Position numbers and translations under genes: made by a program
Notes under the pieces: model-generated
Told to the model about the DNA's origin: nothing
The model's input: the letters and a program-made list of their open reading frames with translations, nothing else
The model's database searches: none
Part shown: one piece after another, positions 35,241 through 43,899 of the stretch
Layout: each line of letters begins with the position of its first letter
Position numbering within the stretch: the first letter of the stretch is position 1
Origin: Pseudomonadota bacterium
GTDB taxonomy: Bacteria > Pseudomonadota > Alphaproteobacteria > Sphingomonadales > SMXR01
Assembly (NCBI GenBank): GCA_022566215.1
Contig: JADFJJ010000008.1
Location: 1 to 55,658 of the forward strand
DNA: 55,658 bases
Reading direction: 5' to 3'

Positions 35241-35317
35241 ACTTTAATTCCCGGTTGGTCAATTCCCATGAATGTTTTCGACTGGATTGCCCCCGGCTGG
35301 TTCTCGCGTACACTCAG

Positions 35318-36688
35318 TTAAACATTGGTCAGCAGGTATTTAATGTCCCAAGACGACAGGACATTTGACCTGGTCTTTACTTCTGCCCTTTTGACATCGA
35401 GATAGGTGCTGATAAATTCATCACCAAGCAAATCTCTGAAGGTGTCACAATCCTCCAGAGCTTTCAGACTGGCATAGATGTTTTGCGGCAGGCGATTGGT
35501 CGTCAGGCCATAGGCAGACCCGGTCACAGGCTCGGAGGGTTTGCCGCCTTCAATCATTCCAAGATATCCACAAAGTAAAGATGCAGCAATTGCCAGATAC
35601 GGATTGGTATCCGAACCGGCAATACGGTTCTCGATCCGGCGAGACGCTCCCCCACCGGCCGGGACGCGCAAGCCAACGGAGCGGTTCTCTCGTCCCCAGT
35701 GAGTATTTACAGGCGAGCTTAGTTTGCTGCTCAGACGCAAATAGGAATTCGAATAAGGAGCAAAAAACAGCATCGCCGCAGCTGCATATTTTTGCAGTCC
35801 CGCGATATGGGCGCCAAATAGTTCGGTATCGTTTCCATCCTTATCAGCAAAAACATTCAGATCCGTTTTTGCATCAACAACACTTTGATGGATATGCATG
35901 GCGTTGCCGAAATCGCCCGGATAGGGCTTGGCCATAAAACTGGCGTAAAGACCGTGCTTGACCGCCGCCCATTTCATAATCCTTTTGAACTGAAACGAGT
36001 GGTCTGCCATGTGCAGCGGCTCTCCATGCGCCACATTGAATTCAAATTGACCCACTCCAGTTTCCTGAACCAGCGCATCCACCGGCAGTCCCATGGATTT
36101 GCAATAGCGCCGAACATCGTCAAACAAGGACCCAAACTCGGTGATGCCATCAATCGAAAGAATACCTTTGTCGACAATCAGGCGGCCTGATTTACCCGTC
36201 GGTGGGGCAGGGGATGCAGGCGGGTTATCAGGGTCGCCGTCCCTGGCCAGCAACGTAAATTCGAACTCGGGTGCGATTATCGGTTTCCAACCCCTTTCGG
36301 CGTAAAGCGACAATACATTTTTCAAGACCTGACGGGGCGCCATGCTGAGCATTGCGCCATCCATTTTCCTGACATCACAAATAAAAAAAGCAGTTGCTCT
36401 CTCGCACCACGGCACTAGCCCCGCGGTGGCAAAATCTGGCTCTAGAAACACATCCTCTTCAAGGTCGGTGATATATTTGTTGCCAATAAAATCGCAATCT
36501 ATTGTCATGCCAAAAAGTGATTCCGGCAGCCGCAGGCCGCCTGAACCCAGCGCCCGGACAAATTTATTGACGGGTAATTTCTTGCCACGGCTGATGCCGG
36601 CAAAATCACTCACCAGAATCTCAACATCCTGAACGCTGTTTTCGTTCAGCCATTTCTCGATTTTCGCATTCTCATCGCTATTCGGCAT
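35318..36688 (-). CDS. puuA: Gamma-glutamyl-polyamine synthetase (PuuA/GlnA-like ligase)
   Basis: Glutamine-synthetase fold, 456 aa, the PuuA/SpuI size class. An N-terminal beta-grasp domain (VEILVSDFAGISRGKKLP, ~22-39) is followed by APEFEFTL with its metal Glu (~140), a second metal region QETGVGQFEFNVAHG, AMHIHQS (~266), the ATP/substrate segment NRSVGLRVPAGG and RRIENRIAGSDTNPYLA (~355). The amine-ligase group uses Glu + ATP + a polyamine to make a gamma-glutamyl amide, the first step of the Puu route. GGTGAA precedes the ATG; an operator lies only 13 bases upstream of the start. Confidence 0.85.
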   Translation of the reverse strand: MPNSDENAKIEKWLNENSVQDVEILVSDFAGISRGKKLPVNKFVRALGSGGLRLPESLFGMTIDCDFIGNKYITDLEEDVFLEPDFATAGLVPWCERATAFFICDVRKMDGAMLSMAPRQVLKNVLSLYAERGWKPIIAPEFEFTLLARDGDPDNPPASPAPPTGKSGRLIVDKGILSIDGITEFGSLFDDVRRYCKSMGLPVDALVQETGVGQFEFNVAHGEPLHMADHSFQFKRIMKWAAVKHGLYASFMAKPYPGDFGNAMHIHQSVVDAKTDLNVFADKDGNDTELFGAHIAGLQKYAAAAMLFFAPYSNSYLRLSSKLSSPVNTHWGRENRSVGLRVPAGGGASRRIENRIAGSDTNPYLAIAASLLCGYLGMIEGGKPSEPVTGSAYGLTTNRLPQNIYASLKALEDCDTFRDLLGDEFISTYLDVKRAEVKTRSNVLSSWDIKYLLTNV

Positions 36689-36701
36689 GCTTCACCATAT
36701 T

Positions 36702-36711
36702 TGTGATCACA
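36702..36711. promoter_or_regulatory. TGTGATCACA operator, site 5 (PuuA-like ligase / SpuC operon)
   Basis: Context CATATTTGTGATCACAAAAT, 13 bases upstream of the ligase ATG, where a bound repressor would cover the transcription start or ribosome site. Confidence 0.78.
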
Positions 36712-36769
36712 AAATGAGGCTAAGTCTTTCTTGTCCGGCATTCAAGCATAGAATCATGGATGACGCCTG

Positions 36770-37630
36770 TTATTTACTCGTACTGGCATTAGTTTTAGCC
36801 TGCCGCAAGTAGGAAAGCCAGTTCGACAGCTCCAATAAGCGAGAGCGGAAATCCAGCACATCGCTGCCAAGACAATATTGCCTTTTCAGGTCATTTCCGC
36901 CCTCGTCATGCTGCGCTGTCGTCAAGTCGGCTGCCCACTTTTCCACATCAGCTTCATCCTTGCAAATGCCTTCGTCAATCAACACTTTGTTGTATCTGCG
37001 GATAAGGCCGGCGATATATTCGAGATCAAATTCGGGATGGTATTGCACACCCCAAAACAGAGATTTTCCCTGCTTGATTTCAATCGCCTGAACTTGGCTC
37101 ATATCATTGCCCGAAAGAACCTTGGATCCGGCAGGAAGTCGAACAATATGGTCAAGGTGAATGGTGATGGCATCAAAGGCAGGGGGTTTCCCTCTGTATA
37201 GTGGATGGGAAAGCCCCTCCTCTGTGATCCGGATATCACGGGCTATGCCGATCTCCCGACCCTTTGCATTTGCGGCGACCTCGCCCCCTGCTGCAACAGC
37301 GGCCACTTCCAATCCCCAGCAACTGCCAAAAATTCGGGTTTCTTCCCCAAGTCCCTGTTTCATGAAATCGATTTGACGATCAACCGCGGGGCTTCGATTG
37401 TAAATGTTAAGGGCTGATCCGGTCCAGGCAATACCGTCAAAGTCAGCCAATTCAGATTGCCCCGGCAGGACCGTGTCTTCATCGGCGGGATAAACTATTG
37501 TGCAGATCAAATCATCTGCCAAGGTGTGCAGGATTTCTTGATACAGATCGCTTTGTGCCACCGACCCCGCCTTTACGGCCTTGTCACGCAACTCTTTTAC
37601 ATTTCCCTCAACAATCAAAATTTTCAGCAT
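36770..37630 (-). CDS. Class I glutamine amidotransferase-like protein, 286 aa
   Basis: Triad-type glutaminase with nucleophile Cys104 in FGSCWGLEVA and the His198/Glu200 pair in VQYHPEFD. The order and spacing are those of GMP-synthase-type GATases, not of the C26 hydrolase PuuD. Such stand-alone domains can hydrolyse gamma-glutamyl amides, so it may take the PuuD step (gamma-Glu-GABA to Glu + GABA); this is inference. A ~60-residue C-terminal extension after the domain (KWAADLTTAQHDEGG to the end) is unusual. Divergent from the GntR gene and 81 bases upstream of the PuuA-like ligase start on the same strand. No TGTGATCACA site precedes it. Confidence 0.8.
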   Translation of the reverse strand: MLKILIVEGNVKELRDKAVKAGSVAQSDLYQEILHTLADDLICTIVYPADEDTVLPGQSELADFDGIAWTGSALNIYNRSPAVDRQIDFMKQGLGEETRIFGSCWGLEVAAVAAGGEVAANAKGREIGIARDIRITEEGLSHPLYRGKPPAFDAITIHLDHIVRLPAGSKVLSGNDMSQVQAIEIKQGKSLFWGVQYHPEFDLEYIAGLIRRYNKVLIDEGICKDEADVEKWAADLTTAQHDEGGNDLKRQYCLGSDVLDFRSRLLELSNWLSYLRQAKTNASTSK

Positions 37631-37785
37631 CAGAAAAATCCGGGATTTAGGTTTACTTTGGCTTTCGATAACCTCAATTACATCATTTGCCCGTATTTCT
37701 TGACGAAATCAAGAGGATGGGGCAGTGTCGCCTATGCCCAAACCAGCGAATTCGGTTTTGGCACCGGAAGGAGAGAGAGCAAACT

Positions 37786-38460
37786 TTGCCCCCTAGAGGA
37801 TCAAATAAAAAGGACGACGTTCCCGACCGGAAGATTGCCCACGAAGAGACGTATAAGACGCTTTATTACGCCATCATCACGGGCCATTTTGAACCTGGAA
37901 AGGCGCTGACAATCAGGGGATTGGCAAAGCAATTGGGTTGCAGCCCGATGCCGGTGCGTGAGGCGGTACGGCGCCTGGTCGCGCTTGGTGCGCTGGAAAT
38001 ACGGAGCACGCGCAGGATATCAGTGGCCCCAATGACAGAAAAGCGTTTTCAAGAAATTTGGGCGGCCCGAACCATGCTGGAACCTGAGATTGCTGCCCGC
38101 GCCATGCCCCATGCCGACAAAGCCCTGGTTCGGGAACTTCAGCGAATTGACGAGGAGCTCGATGAGGCGATCAATAGAGGCGACCCTGACAAATACAGCT
38201 TGAAAAACTGGGAATTCCATTTCACGCTTTATCGCGCCGCCGCATGTCCCATCTTTCTTCGTTTAATCGAGAGCGTCTGGCTCCAGTTTGGACCTTTCAT
38301 GCGCATGGTTATTGGTCGTCTTGGCACATCCCTTCTGGTAGACCAGCACGAAATGGCAGTTGAGGCCTTAAAGAACAAAGACGAGGCCGCTCTTAGAGAA
38401 GCCATCCGCCTGGACATTCAGGACGGCATGAGCCGGATAGGATCAGACTTCCCCGAATAG
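37786..38460 (+). CDS. GntR-family regulator (FadR/FCD type)
   Basis: About 224 aa from a TTG at 37786-37788, preceded by AAGGAG; the upstream extension of the frame is unlikely because it overlaps the promoter side. A winged helix-turn-helix with TIRGLAKQLGCSPMPVREAV (about residues 39-58) and RLVALGALEI is followed by an all-helical FCD effector domain (AARTMLEPEIAARAM, WEFHFTLYRAA with its metal/ligand His, and DQHEMAVEALKN). FCD proteins bind short palindromes as dimers and are released by small acids or amines. It is the only regulator gene in the island and lies in its middle, so it is the best candidate for the seven TGTGATCACA sites. Its own promoter lacks one. Confidence 0.9.
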   Translation: MPPRGSNKKDDVPDRKIAHEETYKTLYYAIITGHFEPGKALTIRGLAKQLGCSPMPVREAVRRLVALGALEIRSTRRISVAPMTEKRFQEIWAARTMLEPEIAARAMPHADKALVRELQRIDEELDEAINRGDPDKYSLKNWEFHFTLYRAAACPIFLRLIESVWLQFGPFMRMVIGRLGTSLLVDQHEMAVEALKNKDEAALREAIRLDIQDGMSRIGSDFPE

Positions 38461-38480
38461 CAGTATCTTAGAGTCCCTCA

Positions 38481-39968
38481 TCACTGATCTGTAATGGCTT
38501 TTTTCCGCGAAAACAAAGGTAAAATACCGAGCCGCCCTTTGAGGTCGATTTGTTTGCCATCACAATCTACCAGTGGCTTCGGCGGGTCCTGTTTTTGGGT
38601 AAGGTTTGTGACTATAATTATCGTCACTAAAGCAAAAACAAGCCCAATGACATCGCCCGCCATCTCTGGGAAAAACCATTCAGATCCGCCCCAGGCCAAC
38701 AAGCCCACAGCCATTGCCGAAAGGGCGCCGGTGCGGTTGGCCTTTTTCCACCAAATCCCCGCAATGAAGGGAACAATGATACAAACCAGAATAAAAGAAT
38801 TGGCGTCGAACATAAGCTCAAGCACCAACTGAACCTTTAGGGCAATGTAAACCGCAAGAATCCCCACCACAGGGATGGAAATCCGCGTAACCAGGAGTTT
38901 CTGTTTGTCCGTGAGATTCTTCTTAAACAATGGAGCAAGATTTACACTTATGATACTGGCGGTTGCCAGAAGCGCACTATCGGCACTGCTCATGATAGCG
39001 GCCAGCATCGCCCCAACAAAGACAGCAATGGCTATCGGGTGTAAATGTTCAACTGCCAGTCTTGGAATAACGGTCTCAGGGTCGTCGAGGCCGGGAATGG
39101 TGACACTGGCGATAATGCCGAGTAGGACCGGAATAACGCCCAGCGCCAGATGCCCAAACCCCGCCAGATAAAAAGCGTTTTGCGCAACCCGTTCAGTCTT
39201 GGCGGCAAAGATACGTTGTATCAGGGTTTGCGCCGTGAGGTCTGCAAGGCCAAAAATTAGCCACAGCCGCATATAGCGCAGCCACCTTTCCGCAGTATGC
39301 TCAAGCGGGATCATGCGGAATGAATGTTCCGGAAGTTGCGGAGCAATCGTACTCCAGCCGCCAACGTCTATCAAAACAACCGTCAACAGCATGACCAGGC
39401 CAATGGCGATAATTACCACCTGGACAAAGTCCGTTATGGCAACAGCCCACATGCCGCCGATGGTGGTATAGGCTAAAACAACAACCGCCCCGCCCAGGAT
39501 GCCCCACTCCATCGGGACGTTGGTCAGGGTTTGAAAGACATAGCCAAACGCAACCAAAAGCGCGCCCGTCCACCCAACATTAGACACTATCAGGCCAATG
39601 GAGGCTACCACCCCGGCAAACTTCCCAAACCGATCCTCAAAATATTCTATGAAAGTTAATAATTTCATGCGCCGAAAGGTTCGGACAAAAAAGAAACCCA
39701 TAAGAAACATGACAACTGCAGCGCCGAAAGGGTCGGCAATCGAGGCCAGAAAGCCACCCTGATAGCCCATGCCCGCAGAGCCTAACATGGTGCCGCCGCC
39801 AAACCAGGTGGCAATAATTGTCGCGCTTAATATCCAAACCGGCAGGCGCCGCCCAGCCACTATAAAATCTTCCTGGGACTTTGTCCGGCGGGCAACGGCA
39901 ATGCCAATAACCAGCATGGCCACAAGGTAAATACTTACCCCGACAAAAATTATCATTTCAGTACTCAT
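38481..39968 (-). CDS. Sodium:solute symporter family transporter
   Basis: SSS (LeuT-fold) secondary transporter, 495 aa with about 13 membrane helices, starting FVGVSIYLVAMLVIGIAVARR and carrying the family region TKSQEDFIVAGRRLPVWI (~29-46) and WFGGGTMLGSAGMGYQGG (~55-72), plus SSADSALLATASI (~325-337) near the sodium site. The substrate cannot be read from the sequence; context suggests an amine or amino acid entering the cytosol. Its ATG follows GGGGG, placed over the stop of the membrane gene upstream (1-base gap), so the two are translated together. Convergent with gntR, 20 bases apart. Confidence 0.93.
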   Translation of the reverse strand: MSTEMIIFVGVSIYLVAMLVIGIAVARRTKSQEDFIVAGRRLPVWILSATIIATWFGGGTMLGSAGMGYQGGFLASIADPFGAAVVMFLMGFFFVRTFRRMKLLTFIEYFEDRFGKFAGVVASIGLIVSNVGWTGALLVAFGYVFQTLTNVPMEWGILGGAVVVLAYTTIGGMWAVAITDFVQVVIIAIGLVMLLTVVLIDVGGWSTIAPQLPEHSFRMIPLEHTAERWLRYMRLWLIFGLADLTAQTLIQRIFAAKTERVAQNAFYLAGFGHLALGVIPVLLGIIASVTIPGLDDPETVIPRLAVEHLHPIAIAVFVGAMLAAIMSSADSALLATASIISVNLAPLFKKNLTDKQKLLVTRISIPVVGILAVYIALKVQLVLELMFDANSFILVCIIVPFIAGIWWKKANRTGALSAMAVGLLAWGGSEWFFPEMAGDVIGLVFALVTIIIVTNLTQKQDPPKPLVDCDGKQIDLKGRLGILPLFSRKKAITDQ

Positions 39969-39969
39969 A

Positions 39970-40842
39970 TTACCCCCTTGCCGGACTAGCCACTACAGCG
40001 GCTGCAAAAATTGGTACCATGGCCAGGTATGGAACAAAAAGCGCCGCCCACCCGGCAAACGAAAAAGAATCAAAAGTATCTGGGTTTAAAGGTGTCCAGA
40101 GATTCCCAAATAATAGCAAGAAAAAACCAATTCCAATTAACCCTCCACTGACAATTAGGGCTGGCAATCCGGGCATCCCTTCCAGTTTTTGCTTCAATCT
40201 CCGTTTCAAGCCCCACGCCACGATGCGCACCCCCCAGGCAGCAATTCCTATCCAGTAATAAACGTAGTCAATTGTTTGAAGTTCATCATACATGTCATCG
40301 TAAAAATAAAGTTCAAACCAATAGGTGCCCCACACCACCGCCCATATGAAATAAATGCTTCCTTTATGCAGGATACGCCATTGCCTGGGACTGAGCATGT
40401 TTCGTCCAAACTTGAATGACGTGAAAGTCATAGCGAAAAGAACTAAGTATCCCGGTATTTGTTCAGACAAATCGTAGTAGCTATAAGCTTCCTCCATATA
40501 GTAACCAAAAAAACCAAAAACGAACCAAAAAATGAAGAACAGCTGCCAGGCCATTCCTGCCGCGAAGCAAAGGCCAATTAACCGACGATTGCGCATGACC
40601 CATTTGGTCAAATTATTCGGCAACACATAAACCATTGAGGAGGCAGCGAATGCTATGAATAACCAGGGCACAGCCAGTCGAACCGAAAACTGGATCATTC
40701 CGGAAATATCAGCAGGATTGGTCGTATTAATTTGCGTGAGCCGAGATACTACCGCCACAGAAATCAAAAAGACAATCAGGCCAAACAGCTTCCACCCATT
40801 AAGGTGTTTGTGACCTAGAATTGAATCCCCGCCGCTCGCCAT
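39970..40842 (-). CDS. Ferric-reductase-like (MsrQ/YedZ-type) membrane protein, 290 aa
   Basis: About seven hydrophobic segments. The central part resembles the heme-binding ferric-reductase-like transmembrane domain: RNRRLIGLCFAAGMAW (~84-99), a loop with SEQIPGYLVLFAMTFTS, then SPRQWRILHKGSIYFIWAVVWGTY (~150-173), close to the W..LHRL.Y pattern. The His that usually ligates heme in the RR.LGL..A..H helix seems to be replaced (MAWQ), so heme binding is doubtful. GGGGAAACGT precedes the ATG and an operator lies 23 bases upstream. Tight coupling with the symporter gene suggests a two-part system or electron disposal for the dehydrogenases. Alternative: unrelated membrane protein. Confidence 0.6.
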   Translation of the reverse strand: MASGGDSILGHKHLNGWKLFGLIVFLISVAVVSRLTQINTTNPADISGMIQFSVRLAVPWLFIAFAASSMVYVLPNNLTKWVMRNRRLIGLCFAAGMAWQLFFIFWFVFGFFGYYMEEAYSYYDLSEQIPGYLVLFAMTFTSFKFGRNMLSPRQWRILHKGSIYFIWAVVWGTYWFELYFYDDMYDELQTIDYVYYWIGIAAWGVRIVAWGLKRRLKQKLEGMPGLPALIVSGGLIGIGFFLLLFGNLWTPLNPDTFDSFSFAGWAALFVPYLAMVPIFAAAVVASPARG

Positions 40843-40865
40843 ACGTTTCCCCTGGTTGCGAATTT

Positions 40866-40875
40866 AGTGATCACA
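40866..40875. promoter_or_regulatory. AGTGATCACA operator, site 6 (membrane protein / symporter operon)
   Basis: One mismatch in the first base of the core; context AATTTAGTGATCACAAATTA. 23 bases upstream of the membrane-protein ATG. Confidence 0.68.
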
Positions 40876-40900
40876 AATTAAGGAAAAAGGCAAATAAAAA

Positions 40901-42271
40901 TCAAACAGAATCTTTGGAAGCCGGGCTTGGATGAGGAACAACCTTACTTGGTCTGAACTTTATAAAAAGCAAAACGGCCAAAACCAGTGCCAGTATTTCC
41001 CCGCCCGTTACCGCTGCCGGGAAGGGAACATCAGGGAAAAATTCAATCAGGATATAAAGCAAACCGAGGGGGAAAATCATTGCCCTTAAAACCGCTATTG
41101 AGGCTGAGGGTCCGGGGCGGTGAACAGCGGTAAGGTACCCGGAAATCATGATATTCAGCCCGTTGAAAATGAAAATGGGCGACAGAACCAAAATAAAACT
41201 CCTGGACAGGGCAACCAGGTCCGCCTCACTCGGATCAATGAAAAAGCCGATGAAAACTTCTCCAAAGAAAAATAATATAGTCGTCAAAAGAGCCCCGGAT
41301 ATTACCACCATAATTGTGTTTATTTTTAAAAATGCCCGTAGCCGATAAACATTCCTTGCACCGAAACACTGGCTGGATACAGCCTGCAGGGCCTCCGATA
41401 GTCCAAAATAAAAAAGGTAGCCGACATAAAGGCTGTAAATTGCAACACTAAAGGCCGCAACCCCACCGTTGCCCCAGGTTTGAATGATCAGCAGGTTTAA
41501 GACAAAGGCGACAATGCCACCAGAAATCTCATCCATGAAATCGGAAATACCGTTATAGGCGGCACGGGCCATGACCCTCCACCCCGATTTTGAAAAGCTG
41601 AACCTGAGCCAACTATCTTTAAAAAGCCGGTAGGTCAGCATTATCACCAACATCACGATCGAGGAAATCCCTGTGGCAAGTGCTGCGCCGGTCATGCCAT
41701 ACCCCAAAAGTCCGATCAGGATGTAATTCAAAACCACATTAACTAGAACCCCGACAACAATGGCGACCGAAACCAGGGTCGGGAAACCGGATATCCGAAC
41801 ATAATAATAATAAACAATCCCGACAATATAGGTCGGCAGGAACCACACCAGCCAGTCAAGATAATCGTGCATCAATGGAAACAGGTCTGGCTGTGCACCA
41901 AGCAGGTAAAACAGCTCCTCGGTCCAAACTTTCCCGGCAAACAAAAGCAAAAAACTGTATAGAATCCCAACAATTAAGGTCTTGCTGAAAACATCCGAGG
42001 CAGCCCCTTGGTTTTTTTCCCCAATAAACTTCCCGGCAGTCACCGAGCCACCGATGGCAATCATATAAGCTCCACCAAGGACAACTGTGAAAACAGGGAT
42101 AATCAGGTTCACGGCAGCAAGGCCCTCGATGCCGACATAATTGGCAATGAACAAACCGTCGACAATAGGCGCTGCCGACATGGCCAAAAGCGCAATAACC
42201 GACGGAATGGCAAATTTCAGGTAACCTTTAAGCGGGCTTCCCTCAAGGGCTGGGTTTAAGGTTTTGATCAT
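40901..42271 (-). CDS. MATE-family efflux transporter
   Basis: 12-helix multidrug/toxin extrusion antiporter, 456 aa, with two homologous six-helix halves: the first begins PLKGYLKFAIPSVIALLAMSAAPIVDGLFIANYVG (given here as family start pattern, about residues 13-47 in two parts) and the second near residue 230 with FSKSGWRVMARAAYNGISD. GLSEALQAVSSQCFGARN (~305-322) is typical. Uses Na+ or H+ to expel cationic compounds. Its ATG overlaps the stop of flavoprotein C (ATGA), so it is linked to that enzyme and may export its product or excess substrate. Confidence 0.92.
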   Translation of the reverse strand: MIKTLNPALEGSPLKGYLKFAIPSVIALLAMSAAPIVDGLFIANYVGIEGLAAVNLIIPVFTVVLGGAYMIAIGGSVTAGKFIGEKNQGAASDVFSKTLIVGILYSFLLLFAGKVWTEELFYLLGAQPDLFPLMHDYLDWLVWFLPTYIVGIVYYYYVRISGFPTLVSVAIVVGVLVNVVLNYILIGLLGYGMTGAALATGISSIVMLVIMLTYRLFKDSWLRFSFSKSGWRVMARAAYNGISDFMDEISGGIVAFVLNLLIIQTWGNGGVAAFSVAIYSLYVGYLFYFGLSEALQAVSSQCFGARNVYRLRAFLKINTIMVVISGALLTTILFFFGEVFIGFFIDPSEADLVALSRSFILVLSPIFIFNGLNIMISGYLTAVHRPGPSASIAVLRAMIFPLGLLYILIEFFPDVPFPAAVTGGEILALVLAVLLFIKFRPSKVVPHPSPASKDSV

Positions 42272-43872
42272 TTAAATTTCGAAAGGTCTTTCAGGATACG
42301 TTTGGCGGCATTTCGGCCGGGTGCCCCGGTAACCCCGCCCCCAGGATGAGCACCAGAACCGCATAAAGATAAACCTTTGACAGGGGTGGCGTATTGAGCG
42401 GCATCCGGGTGAGGGCGGGCGCTGAACATTTGATCCGGTTCCAGACGGCCGTGGCAGATGTCGCCACGCGTCATGCCGAACATCCGCTCCATATCCAAGG
42501 GTGTCAGACATTGGTGGGCCACAAGAATATCCGGCAGGTTTGGAATAAATTTTGTCAAATATCCTAAAATGTTTTGAACGATTTTTTCTTTTTCTTTATC
42601 CCAACTTTTTCCATCCGCCAGATCATAGGGCATATATTTGCACAACAGGCTCATGACGTGGGTCCCGGGTTTGTCGGTCAGGGTATCATCCATGGTACTG
42701 GGTATAAGGGCGTCGATAATCGGTGGGTCGGCGGGTATTCCGGCGCGGGATGAACGATAGGCTTGCTCGACGTGGTCTTTGCTTTCGATGATCATAATGC
42801 TGCTGCGATGATGCGCGCCAATTTTCCGGCCGGGAATACATGCAAATTGGGGCAAGCTGCTCAAGGCCAGATTCATGCGCAATTGAGCCGATTCTTGGCG
42901 AAACACCTTAATATCTTCAGCAAATGCCTTGGGTAAATGTTCTTCTCCCAAAAGAGTGATGAAGGTCCGCTTAGGATCGGTGTTGGCGGCGATTATATTT
43001 GCGAAAATCGTCTCACCGCCTTTCAGGCGTACACCTTTGGTTGCGCCCTTATCTGTCAGAATTTTTTCAACCGGCACTTCTGTTCGAATGACGACCCCCT
43101 TCGAGACGGCGGATGCCGCCATGGCTTTGGTGATGGAACCCATGCCGCCCTTCACTAATCCCCAGGCACCTTTCCGGCCTTCAAGCTCGCCGACGGAATG
43201 ATGAAGCATCGCCAGCCCAGCCCCAGGTTGATAAAGCGACGCATAATTGCCAGGCAAGCACCGGCTGGCGACCATTGCCTTGACTTTATTGCTATCAAAC
43301 CAGCGCTCAATTATGGAATCCGGCGCGCCTACGAAAAATTGTACAAGCCGGAACCGGGTGTCATCATCAAGCTTATAAATATCACGTCCCAGTTTGACGC
43401 TGTTGATTAAATCGCTCAGGCCTCCGCCGGAAAGTTTAGGCGGCTCCTTTAGCCACTGATCGGATATGATATCGCCAATCTTTTCAACGATGGCATTGAA
43501 CGCCTTGATGGAGTTGTAATCCGTTTCAGAAAACTTTGCGTATTGTTTTTGGTTGTGGTTTTCATCCTCGGTTAACAGCAAATAATCGCCCTTGGAATCT
43601 GGATAAAAAGCGCTCGTTAGGGGTATCGGGTGGTAGCCGTACTTTTTTAACTCAAGTTCATTGACCACCTCCGGGCGGAGCAAGCTAACAGCATAAGAAG
43701 CGATGGAATTGCGATATCCCGGATGAAACTCTTCGCTAACCGCCGCCCCGCCAACAATATGGCGCTGTTCAAGCACACAGACGCTTAACCCGCCCATAGC
43801 GAGATAATTAGCCGTGGTAAGGCCGTTGTGTCCTGCCCCGATGACAATTACGTCAAATTGGTTGCCGTCCAT
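42268..43872 (-). CDS. PYROXD2-like flavoprotein C, fifth paralogue
   Basis: 534 aa from the ATG at 43872; an in-frame GTG further up lies inside the operator and is rejected. IVIGAGHNGL at residues 9-18, VCVLEQRHIVGGAA (~33-46), GGMGSITKAM (~245) and a C-terminal LSLCGSGAHPGGGVTGAPG with NAAKRIL. It is less similar to the A and B types than they are to their cassette partners, and has no GcvT-like neighbour. It is coupled by a 4-base overlap to the MATE gene, with a TGTGATCACA site 27 bases upstream, and is divergent from a cupin gene. Confidence 0.87.
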   Translation of the reverse strand: MDGNQFDVIVIGAGHNGLTTANYLAMGGLSVCVLEQRHIVGGAAVSEEFHPGYRNSIASYAVSLLRPEVVNELELKKYGYHPIPLTSAFYPDSKGDYLLLTEDENHNQKQYAKFSETDYNSIKAFNAIVEKIGDIISDQWLKEPPKLSGGGLSDLINSVKLGRDIYKLDDDTRFRLVQFFVGAPDSIIERWFDSNKVKAMVASRCLPGNYASLYQPGAGLAMLHHSVGELEGRKGAWGLVKGGMGSITKAMAASAVSKGVVIRTEVPVEKILTDKGATKGVRLKGGETIFANIIAANTDPKRTFITLLGEEHLPKAFAEDIKVFRQESAQLRMNLALSSLPQFACIPGRKIGAHHRSSIMIIESKDHVEQAYRSSRAGIPADPPIIDALIPSTMDDTLTDKPGTHVMSLLCKYMPYDLADGKSWDKEKEKIVQNILGYLTKFIPNLPDILVAHQCLTPLDMERMFGMTRGDICHGRLEPDQMFSARPHPDAAQYATPVKGLSLCGSGAHPGGGVTGAPGRNAAKRILKDLSKFK

Positions 43873-43899
43873 ATTGAGCTTGCCTTTTGCCCCAAGTTT

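Noticed and set aside
14547-43872. Phytoene desaturase (carotenoid synthesis) for the five related flavoproteins
   Set aside because: No crtB, crtE, crtY or other carotenoid gene is present. The proteins pair with GcvT, aminotransferase or MATE genes, and their motifs fit the broader PYROXD2-like branch.
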